Part shown: one piece after another, positions 1 to 5,409 of the stretch
Layout of the letters: every line of letters starts with the position of its first letter
Position numbering within the stretch: position 1 is the stretch's first letter
Source of the DNA: DASUPK01 sp036265435
GTDB taxonomy: Bacteria; Actinomycetota; Thermoleophilia; Solirubrobacterales; 70-9
DNA length: 5,658 nucleotides
Assembly: GCA_036265435.1 (NCBI GenBank)
Contig: DATAPB010000220.1
Coordinates: 1-5,658 of the forward strand
Direction of reading: 5' to 3'
Translations under genes and position numbers: made by a program
Notes under the pieces: generated by a model
What the model was told of the DNA's origin: nothing
Databases searched by the model: none
Seen by the model: only the letters and a program-made list of their open reading frames with translations

Positions 1-683
1 CCGACGAGCTCGTCTTCCTCGACATCACCGCCTCCCACGAGAGCCGCGACACGATCGTCGAGCTCGCTCGCCGCACCGCGGACAACGTCTTCATCCCGTT
101 CACGATCGGCGGCGGCATCCGCTCGGTGGAGGACGCCCAGGCCGTGCTCGACGCCGGCGCGGACAAGGTCTCGGTGAACTCGGCGGCGCTCGAGCGACCC
201 GAGCTGATCTCCGAGCTCGCTGACGTCTTCGGCTCCCAGTGCGTGGTCATAGCGATCGACGCGAAGCGGCGAGGCGCCGGGGACGAGTCCCCGACCTGCC
301 AGGCGCCGCCCGGCCACTTCGGCGACGCCGAGTGGGACGTCTACACGCACGGGGGGCGCAGCAGGGTCGAGGGCCGCGAGGCAGTCACCTGGGCGCGCGA
401 GGCGACGGAGCGAGGGGCGGGGGAGGTGCTGCTGACCAGCATGGACCGCGATGGCACGACCGATGGCTACGACGTGGAGCTGACCCGCGCGGTTGCCGAG
501 GCGGTGAGTGTCCCGGTGATCGCATCCGGTGGAGCGGGCGAGCTCGGCCACCTGGTCGAGGCGGTCGAGGCGGGACATGCAGACGCGGTCCTCTGCGCCT
601 CGATCTTCCACTACGGGCAGCACACGATCGCCGAGGCAAAGCAGCGGCTGGAGCGGGCCGGGATCCCGGTCCGCACGGCCTAG
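1..683 (+). CDS. hisF: Imidazole glycerol phosphate synthase cyclase subunit HisF (5' truncated)
   Basis: HisF is the (beta/alpha)8-barrel subunit that uses ammonia from HisH to convert PRFAR into imidazole glycerol phosphate and AICAR, in cytosolic histidine biosynthesis. The frame opens at base 3 with DELVFLDITAS and reads without a stop to TAG at 681-683. Compared with the Thermotoga maritima enzyme as I remember it, about 44 N-terminal residues are missing, including catalytic Asp11; these lie left of the window. Visible conserved parts are FTIGGGIRS, ADKVSVN (gate Lys99), AIDAKR with catalytic Asp130 (codon 258-260), RGAGEVLLTSMDRDGT (gate Glu167, Asp176) and PVIASGGAG. The internal GTG at 126 is not the start, because the preceding codons are clearly HisF. 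Between AIDAKR and the VYTHGGR segment there are about 17 more residues than in T. maritima. The gene ends 4 bp from the convergent beta-propeller gene, with no room for a separate terminator. Confidence 0.95.
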   Translation, partial: DELVFLDITASHESRDTIVELARRTADNVFIPFTIGGGIRSVEDAQAVLDAGADKVSVNSAALERPELISELADVFGSQCVVIAIDAKRRGAGDESPTCQAPPGHFGDAEWDVYTHGGRSRVEGREAVTWAREATERGAGEVLLTSMDRDGTTDGYDVELTRAVAEAVSVPVIASGGAGELGHLVEAVEAGHADAVLCASIFHYGQHTIAEAKQRLERAGIPVRTA

Positions 684-687
684 CCGG

Positions 688-2106
688 CTACTTCTTCTTC
701 GACTTCTTCTGCTGGCCGGTAGACGGCTGCGCCGTCGTCTGGGTGCCCGCCGCCGGCGTCTTCGGCGCCTTCTCGACGATCCCGTCCTTCGCCGGGCCCT
801 TCGCGGGACGGAGCGCGTAGAGCGTCTTGTAGCCGGTGAGGAAGAGCTCCTTGCCGTTCGAGATCACCGGGTTGTAGGCGCCGTCGGAGTACTGGAAGAC
901 CTTCTGCCCGTTGCGTACGTCGAAGCCGTAGGTCGAGGTCGTCTTCAGATCCGCCACGTAGGCGGTGTCGCCGATCAGGCTCGCAGCACCGGAGATCGCG
1001 CCCAGGTTAGGGACGCTCCAGCGCTCCGCGCCGGTTCGCGCGTCGAGCGCGTAGAACGTTCCGTCATAGCTGCCGAAGTAGACGCTGGGCTGCGTATCCG
1101 GTGTTCGCGCGGCGATGGCCGCCGCATAGACGTAGTTGCCCGTCGAGTGGCTCCAGGCCAGGTCCCCGGTCTCCTGGTCGAAGCTGTACATGCGGCCGTC
1201 CACGTTCCCGGCGTAGACGCGCCCGAAGGCGACGGTCGCCGCCGCGTAGAAGCGACCCGAGCGGCCGAAGCCCGACCCCTGCGACCCGGCTTGCCACTTG
1301 ATGGAGCCGTCGTTGGCCCGGATCGCGTTCATCTCGCCGCTGTAGTCGCCGACGTAGATGATCCCGTTGTCGTAGGCGGGGGAGGCCTTGACAGCTCCGT
1401 TCACGTGGCGCTCCCAGATCGTCGCTCCGGTGTGTTTGTTCAAGGCATAGACCGTGTTGCACTCGCAGCCCACGATCACCTTGTTGCCGACGATGAGGGG
1501 AGAGGACTCGGACCTGCCGGGCAGCGGATGCTTCCAAAGGACGTGGCCGTCGGCCTGCGCCAGCGCGACCACCTGACCAGGCTCCAGGTTCGACACGTAG
1601 ATCGCGCGGTCGTTGTAGGTCGGTGAGGAGGCGTTCAGGTGGGCGATCTGCTGCTTCCATCGGGCCTTCCCGCTACTCGCTTTCACCGCGAAGGCCAGGC
1701 CGTTGTTGTTGACGCCGAACAGCTGATTGCCGGCGAGCACCGGCGAGTACTCGAGTAGATGGTTGCCCTTGAACCTCCAGCGGATCGAGAAGGGCGGCTT
1801 CACCTCCGGCGCGTCCAGGTAGCGCGTCTTCTCGGGGTTCAGCCCGTACGTCGGCCAGTCGGTGAGGCCGCTGACGGGGGCCGGCGTGGTGGCCGTGATC
1901 GTGCAGGGATCAGGGCAGGACTTGTCGCCGGGCCGCTTCAGGGCCAGGTACGCGACGCCGGCGACGACGACCGCCGCCAGGCCCGCGACGGCTCCGATCG
2001 TGAGCCAGCGGTGGTTGGTCCAGAGGTTCTTGCCCCGCTCTCGGATGTTCTTCCAGACGTCCCTGATCGCGGAGCATGGTAGGAAAGCCGCTAATGGCCG
2101 GCTCAA
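688..2106 (-). CDS. Membrane-anchored PQQ-like beta-propeller repeat protein
   Basis: Predicted extracytoplasmic eight-bladed propeller; ligand and function unknown. Numbering from the TTG at 2106 gives 472 residues. A basic N-terminal stretch precedes one hydrophobic helix at about 35-56 (LTIGAVAGLAAVVVAG...), then a CPDPC motif and the propeller. Blade ends carry the quinoprotein-like xxGxxxW signature: FAVKASSGKARW, VALAQADGHVLW, YALNKHTGATIW, NAIRANDGSIKW, YSFDQETGDLAW, YALDARTGAERW and a degenerate YGFDVRNGQKVF. Their aromatic residues lie near 150, 191, 231, 271, 318, 363 and 404. SIRWRF near 110 and the C-terminal LYALRPAKG probably close an eighth blade together. The tail, about 434-472, is Pro/Thr/Lys-rich and ends KKSKKK. 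Similar folds occur in BamB and in quinoprotein dehydrogenases, but nothing here shows PQQ binding or enzymatic activity. The start is uncertain: in-frame TTGs at 2106 and 2157 are the only standard starts, and both overlap cca. Without a signal-peptidase site, a type II membrane anchor is more likely than full secretion. Confidence 0.88.
   Translation of the reverse strand: MSRPLAAFLPCSAIRDVWKNIRERGKNLWTNHRWLTIGAVAGLAAVVVAGVAYLALKRPGDKSCPDPCTITATTPAPVSGLTDWPTYGLNPEKTRYLDAPEVKPPFSIRWRFKGNHLLEYSPVLAGNQLFGVNNNGLAFAVKASSGKARWKQQIAHLNASSPTYNDRAIYVSNLEPGQVVALAQADGHVLWKHPLPGRSESSPLIVGNKVIVGCECNTVYALNKHTGATIWERHVNGAVKASPAYDNGIIYVGDYSGEMNAIRANDGSIKWQAGSQGSGFGRSGRFYAAATVAFGRVYAGNVDGRMYSFDQETGDLAWSHSTGNYVYAAAIAARTPDTQPSVYFGSYDGTFYALDARTGAERWSVPNLGAISGAASLIGDTAYVADLKTTSTYGFDVRNGQKVFQYSDGAYNPVISNGKELFLTGYKTLYALRPAKGPAKDGIVEKAPKTPAAGTQTTAQPSTGQQKKSKKK
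2081..2087 (+). promoter_or_regulatory. Ribosome binding site of cca
   Basis: AGGAAAG lies six bases before the ATG at 2094. It favours 2094 over the in-frame ATG at 2076, which sits upstream of this site and has no comparable sequence before it. It is the only convincing Shine-Dalgarno sequence in the window. Confidence 0.6.
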
Positions 2107-3227
2107 GCGACATCGATCCCGGGCAGCTGGGCCGATTGGTCGACTCGCTGCCGGCAATCGATCGGCTGCGTGAGATCGCCGAGCGGACGCCCGCCCACCT
2201 CGTCGGCGGCGTCGTCCGTGACCTCCTGCTGGGGCGCGATGTGACCGACCTCGACGTCGCCATCGAGGGAGACCCCGAGACGCTCGCCGGCCTGCCGGGA
2301 TTCAGTCTGGAGCGCGACGGCCTGTTCCTCACCGGGCGTCTGGAGCAGGGCGACCTGAAGATCGATGTCGCCCAGGCCCGCGCGGAGAGCTACTTCGCCC
2401 CCGGCGCCCTGCCGGAGGTCCGGCCAGCCACGATCGCCGAGGACCTCGCCAGGCGGGACTTCACGCTCAACGCGATGGCCTTTCCGCTCAGCGGTGAGCG
2501 CGTGCTCCTCGATCCGCACGGGGGGCTCGCCGACCTGAGGGAGGGGATGTTGCGGATCCTTCACGAGCGCTCCTTCGTCGACGATCCGACAAGGGCATTG
2601 CGGGCGGCCCGGTACGCGGCGCGCTTCGGTTTCGAGCTCGAGCCCGAGACCGAGCGCCTGCTCCGCGAGGCCGATCTCTCGACCGTCTCCGAGGACCGCG
2701 TCGAGAACGAGCTGCGCCGGATCGCCGCCGAGGACGATCCGGGGGCCGCGCTCCGGCTGATCGCGGACTGGGGGGTGATGCCGAACCTCGATCTCCGGGC
2801 GCCCGACCGGGTGGCCGAGGTCACGCGCCTCGCGTCCCAGCCGCCCTGGTCGGAGTGGGTCGACCGCGATCTCGCCGCGATGCTGGCGATTGTGCGCCCG
2901 CTGCCCCAGATTCGCGAGCTGGCAGCGGCGACCCCCGAACGTCCCTCGGAGGCGGCTCGCCTGGCGGAGGCCTGGGACCCGGCGCAATTGTTGGTGGCCC
3001 GCGCCCTCGGGGCCGAGTGGCTCGATCGCTACGCCGCCGAGTGGCGGCATGTGAAGCTGGAGATCACCGGTGAGGACCTGCTCGCCGCGGGGATCCCCGA
3101 GGGCCCGGAGCTGGGCCGAGGCCTGGAGGCGGCGCTGTCGGGCAGGCTCGACGGTGAGATCTCCGGCCGAGAGGAAGAGCTGCAGATCGCGCTGGCCGCG
3201 GCGCGGGGTGAGATCCCGGAGGATTGA
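2094..3227 (+). CDS. cca: Class II tRNA nucleotidyltransferase / poly(A) polymerase family protein
   Basis: This family adds CCA (or only CC or A, or poly(A)) to RNA 3' ends in the cytosol, using a nucleotidyltransferase head with two metal-binding aspartates. The protein has 377 residues from the ATG at 2094. Motifs in order: LVGGVVRD (36-43) with the metal pair D52-L-D54; RRDFTLNAMAF (120-130) for ribose recognition; LLDPHGGLADL (138-148), the flexible-hinge motif; DDPTRALRAARYAARFGF (163-180), holding the base-selecting motif, usually EDxxR and here DDPTR; and SEDRVENELRRI (199-210). Near the C-terminus, ITGEDLLAAGIPEGPELG (324-341) matches the tRNA-binding region typical of the family. 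No HD phosphohydrolase domain is visible. The length is normal for a short bacterial enzyme. The start faces the divergent propeller gene with no free intergenic space. The family is secure, but whether it makes CCA, CC, A or poly(A) cannot be read from motifs alone. Confidence 0.93.
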   Translation: MAGSSDIDPGQLGRLVDSLPAIDRLREIAERTPAHLVGGVVRDLLLGRDVTDLDVAIEGDPETLAGLPGFSLERDGLFLTGRLEQGDLKIDVAQARAESYFAPGALPEVRPATIAEDLARRDFTLNAMAFPLSGERVLLDPHGGLADLREGMLRILHERSFVDDPTRALRAARYAARFGFELEPETERLLREADLSTVSEDRVENELRRIAAEDDPGAALRLIADWGVMPNLDLRAPDRVAEVTRLASQPPWSEWVDRDLAAMLAIVRPLPQIRELAAATPERPSEAARLAEAWDPAQLLVARALGAEWLDRYAAEWRHVKLEITGEDLLAAGIPEGPELGRGLEAALSGRLDGEISGREEELQIALAAARGEIPED

Positions 3228-3311
3228 CACCGGAATCCGGCACGCGAGGTCAGGGTGGAGAAGCAGGCCTGACCGCTCGCGCCGCGGGCGGGCAGGGCTA
3301 GCCTGCCCGGG
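3228..3311 (+). promoter_or_regulatory. cca-pgeF intergenic region with hairpin and possible leaderless promoter
   Basis: A perfect inverted repeat (CGGGCAGG, 3289-3296; loop GCTAG; CCTGCCCG, 3302-3309) ends two bases before the GTG start of pgeF. TAGCCT at 3299-3304 fits the TANNNT -10 consensus and ends seven bases before that GTG, the geometry expected of a leaderless transcript whose +1 is the start codon. No Shine-Dalgarno sequence precedes the GTG. No -35 box is well spaced: a TTGACA at 3224-3229, overlapping the cca stop, is about 70 bases too far upstream. The hairpin could instead attenuate transcription from cca, but no T-tract follows it. Promoter activity is inferred. Confidence 0.35.
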
Positions 3312-4046
3312 GTGGAGTGGCGCGAGCGAGACGAGGTTCGATGGCTCGAGGCGGAATTGCCCGACGCGAGGGCGGCTTTCTCGACGCGCGTCGGCGGGGT
3401 CAGCGAAGCGCCGTATGACGCGCTCAACGTCGGGATCCTGACCGGCGACGATCGCGACGCGGTTCGCGACAACCGGGCCCGGCTGGCGGGGGCGCTCGAT
3501 CGGGATCCGTACGGCGTGCTGATGGGCCGCCAGGTCCACGGGTCCGAGCTGCGAGAGCACCACCGCCCCCAGGAGCCGCGCGTCTTCGCCGACGCCGTCG
3601 CCAGCCCGGTCGAGGTCGACGCCCACTCGACCGACAACGCTGAGCTCACTCCCTTCGTGATCGTCGCCGACTGCCTGCCGGTCGCGATGGTCGGTCCGCG
3701 AGGTGTCGCGATGGCCCATTGCGGCTGGCGCGGGCTCGCCGGCGGGATCGTCGAGCAGACGGCCCAGGAGATCGGCGCGACCGCCGCCGCGGTCGGTCCC
3801 GGGATCGGGTCCTGCTGCTACGAGGTCGGCGAGGAGGTGCTCGCCGAGTTCGAGGACCTCGACGGCGTCGCCGCGGGACGGAAGCTGGACCTGACGGCCG
3901 TCGCCAGGGAGCTGCTCGCCCGCGCGCGCGTGACCGCGGTGGAGTCGGCCGATCTGTGCACGAGCTGCAATCCCGAGCTCTTCTACTCGCACCGCCGCGA
4001 CGGTGAGCGCACGGGCCGCCAGGCCGGCCTCGTCTGGACGACGTAG
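3312..4046 (+). CDS. pgeF: PgeF/YfiH family protein (laccase domain, peptidoglycan editing factor)
   Basis: Members of this cytosolic family were described as polyphenol oxidases. Some have purine nucleoside phosphorylase or deaminase activity, and E. coli YfiH (PgeF) keeps peptidoglycan precursors correct by acting against L-Ser mis-incorporation in place of L-Ala. The 244-residue protein has the usual length. It shows AAFSTRVGGVS (21-31), the NVG...DNRARL region, QVHG with H76, VADCLPV with C121, AHCGWRGLAGGI with H136, GPGIGSCCYEVG (162-173), and the C-terminal CTSCNPELFYSHRRDG..TGRQAGLVW block. H76, C121 and H136 correspond to the conserved His-Cys-His metal site. The GTG start gives the expected N-terminus and there is no Shine-Dalgarno site. 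The stop is two bases before yggS, implying one transcript and coupled translation. Substrate cannot be chosen from sequence; the neighbours yggS and sepF are the usual ones in Gram-positive genomes. Confidence 0.93.
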   Translation: MEWRERDEVRWLEAELPDARAAFSTRVGGVSEAPYDALNVGILTGDDRDAVRDNRARLAGALDRDPYGVLMGRQVHGSELREHHRPQEPRVFADAVASPVEVDAHSTDNAELTPFVIVADCLPVAMVGPRGVAMAHCGWRGLAGGIVEQTAQEIGATAAAVGPGIGSCCYEVGEEVLAEFEDLDGVAAGRKLDLTAVARELLARARVTAVESADLCTSCNPELFYSHRRDGERTGRQAGLVWTT

Positions 4047-4048
4047 CG

Positions 4049-4681
4049 ATGGTCGAGCCGGTCACAGATCTCGACGTAGGGCGGATCCAATCGAACCTCG
4101 GGGATATCCGCGAACAGGCCGGCCCGGAGGTCGAGATCCTCGCCGCGACGAAGTACGTGGCCCCCGACGACATGGGAGCGCTGGCCGAGGCGGGGATCGA
4201 GCTCGTCGGCGAGAACAGGCTTCAGGACCTCGAGGCCAAACAGGAGCGGTGGGGCGAGCGCTTCACCTGGGACTTCATCGGCAATCTCCAGAGCCGCAAG
4301 GTGAAGCGGATCCTGCCCCTCGTCCGCTTGATCCACTCGGTGGCGTCGGACTCCGTGCTCGATCAGCTGGCCAAGCACGGACGGGACGACACCGAGGTGC
4401 TCGTGGAGGTCAACCTCTCCGGCGAGGAGGGGAAGGGAGGCATCGAGCCCATGGCGCTCGACGACTTCATCGAGCGGTGCCCCGTCACCGTCTCCGGACT
4501 GATGACGATGCCCCCGTTCACCGACGATCCCGAGGATTCGCGACCCTATTTCGCGCGGCTGGCGGAGCTGGCGGGCGAATGCGGACTGACGCGGCTCTCG
4601 ATGGGAACCAGCCAGGACTGGCGGGTCGCGGTGGAGGAGGGGGCGACGATCATCCGCCTCGGCTCGGTCCTCTGGGCCTGA
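4049..4681 (+). CDS. yggS: YggS/YlmE family pyridoxal phosphate homeostasis protein
   Basis: YggS-family proteins are monomeric TIM-barrel PLP-binding proteins that buffer or deliver pyridoxal phosphate in the cytosol; they have no established catalytic turnover. The 210-residue product is slightly shorter than the common ~220-235. It shows EILAATKYV (29-37) with K35 as the Schiff-base lysine, GENRLQDLEAK (54-64), WDFIGNLQSRKVKRI (74-88), IHSVAS (95-100), VEVNLSGEEGKGGI (119-131), VSGLMTMPPF (148-157), LSMGTSQDW (183-191), which is the phosphate-binding segment (LSMGMSxD in most homologs), and RLGSVLWA at the end, where others have RIGxxLFG. It starts two bases after the pgeF stop without its own ribosome site, so translation is probably coupled to pgeF. 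The same pair precedes sepF in many Gram-positive genomes. Confidence 0.93.
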   Translation: MVEPVTDLDVGRIQSNLGDIREQAGPEVEILAATKYVAPDDMGALAEAGIELVGENRLQDLEAKQERWGERFTWDFIGNLQSRKVKRILPLVRLIHSVASDSVLDQLAKHGRDDTEVLVEVNLSGEEGKGGIEPMALDDFIERCPVTVSGLMTMPPFTDDPEDSRPYFARLAELAGECGLTRLSMGTSQDWRVAVEEGATIIRLGSVLWA

Positions 4682-4768
4682 ACCGTCCCACCGGCGCCTT
4701 GCAGGCTTCATAATCGGGGAACATCGGGCAGCAGGAATAACCTGCGTCAAGCCGAATCTGAGCCTGAC
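4682..4768 (+). promoter_or_regulatory. yggS-sepF intergenic region with candidate promoter and dyad
   Basis: This 87-bp gap holds CATAAT at 4709-4714, one base from the TATAAT -10 consensus, without a convincing -35 at the usual distance. Downstream lies a perfect dyad, GCAGG (4731-4735), AATAA, CCTGC (4741-4745), with TAACCT (4738-4743, a TANNNT hexamer) across its loop and right arm. The dyad could be an operator or a small hairpin in the sepF leader. No Shine-Dalgarno site is seen before the ATG at 4769. These features suggest that sepF can be transcribed separately from pgeF-yggS; that is inference. Confidence 0.35.
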
Positions 4769-5362
4769 ATGGCCATCAGGGACACATGGAGACGCGCGCT
4801 GGAGTACTTCGGCCTCGTTGAGGGCGACTACGTCGAGGAGGGCGAGTACTACGACGAGGGCGACACGGGCACGCAGAGGGCCATCGACGACACAGCCGTC
4901 GCCCCTCGCGAAGCGGTCGGCTCCTCACGCCGACGTGGCCGCGAGGACGACATCGACGACATCTTCGGAGACGAGGAGCCCGCGCCGCGCCGCTCGCGCG
5001 TCCGGACTGTCGACGATGCGGAGGAGGAGCCTCGGCCGAGGCGGGGTCGCAGGCGCGCCCCCACGGGCGGCAACGGCGGCAGCGTCGCCTCGATGCACGT
5101 GGTCACTCCCCGCAGCTTCAACGACGCCCAACAGGTGGCGGACGAGTTCAAGCGCTCGAAGCCGGTGATCATCAACCTTCAGGGCACGGACCGCGAGCTC
5201 TCCAAGCGGCTGATCGACTTCTCCTCGGGCATGACCTACGCGCTCGGTGGAGGCATGCAGCGCATCGCTCAGGGCATCTTCCTGCTGACGCCGGAGAACG
5301 TCGAGGTGTCGGCCGAGGAGAAGGCCCGCCTCCTCGAGGGCGGCTTCTTCAACCAGTCGTAG
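4769..5362 (+). CDS. sepF: Cell division protein SepF
   Basis: SepF binds the C-terminal tail of FtsZ and tethers and bundles filaments at the cytoplasmic membrane; in FtsA-lacking actinobacteria it is the main positive membrane anchor. The 197-residue protein has three parts. The N-terminal MAIRDTWRRALEYFGLV (1-17) can form the amphipathic membrane-targeting helix. A linker (about 18-106) is disordered-looking and highly charged: acidic first (DYVEEGEYYDEGD), then mixed with R-rich blocks (SSRRRGRED, PAPRRSR, PRPRRGRRR). The C-terminal SepF core (about 108-181) shows VVTPRSFNDAQQVADEFK, KPVIINLQGTDRELSKRLIDFSSGMTYALGGGMQRI and GIFLLTPENVEVS. The glycine-rich turn belongs to the dimer and FtsZ-binding region. 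It is longer than B. subtilis SepF because of the linker, as in other actinobacteria. It ends in tandem stops TAG TAG (5360-5365). The position after yggS supports the call; the usual downstream yggT and divIVA are not seen before the window ends. Confidence 0.95.
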   Translation: MAIRDTWRRALEYFGLVEGDYVEEGEYYDEGDTGTQRAIDDTAVAPREAVGSSRRRGREDDIDDIFGDEEPAPRRSRVRTVDDAEEEPRPRRGRRRAPTGGNGGSVASMHVVTPRSFNDAQQVADEFKRSKPVIINLQGTDRELSKRLIDFSSGMTYALGGGMQRIAQGIFLLTPENVEVSAEEKARLLEGGFFNQS

Positions 5363-5384
5363 TAGTTGGGAAGGAAAGCCGGTT

Positions 5385-5408
5385 AGCGGCCGATAGGGTC
5401 CGGCCGCT
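5385..5408 (+). terminator. Perfect hairpin between sepF and the next gene (possible terminator)
   Basis: AGCGGCCG (5385-5392) and CGGCCGCT (5401-5408) are exact reverse complements around the 8-base loop ATAGGGTC. The stem is very G/C-rich and lies 23 bp after the sepF stop, where a terminator would be expected. No T-tract follows, so classical intrinsic termination is doubtful; GC-rich actinobacteria often use such stems or Rho instead. The right arm ends one base before the next ATG. The loop contains TAGGGT (5394-5399), a TANNNT hexamer ten bases before that ATG, so the site might instead belong to the downstream gene's promoter. Confidence 0.35.
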
Positions 5409-5409
5409 G

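Noticed and set aside
126..128. GTG as a possible start for hisF
   Set aside because: The upstream codons from base 3 encode conserved HisF sequence (DELVFLDIT, FTIGGGI), so this GTG is an internal valine.
529..1626. 365-codon open frame on the plus strand opposite the propeller gene
   Set aside because: Arg-rich shadow of a well-supported gene on the other strand, also overlapping hisF in another frame; no domain is visible.
3224..3229. TTGACA, an exact -35 consensus hexamer
   Set aside because: It overlaps the cca stop codon and no TANNNT lies 16-19 bases downstream; the likely -10 for pgeF is about 70 bases away.
2103..3992. 629-codon open frame on the minus strand across cca and pgeF
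   Set aside because: It is antisense to two genes with clear family motifs. Its product is Arg/Pro/Gly-rich with no recognisable domain. Long antisense frames are common in GC-rich coding DNA.
3983..4750. 255-codon minus-strand open frame over yggS
   Set aside because: Antisense to a clear YggS-family gene, with composition typical of a shadow frame.
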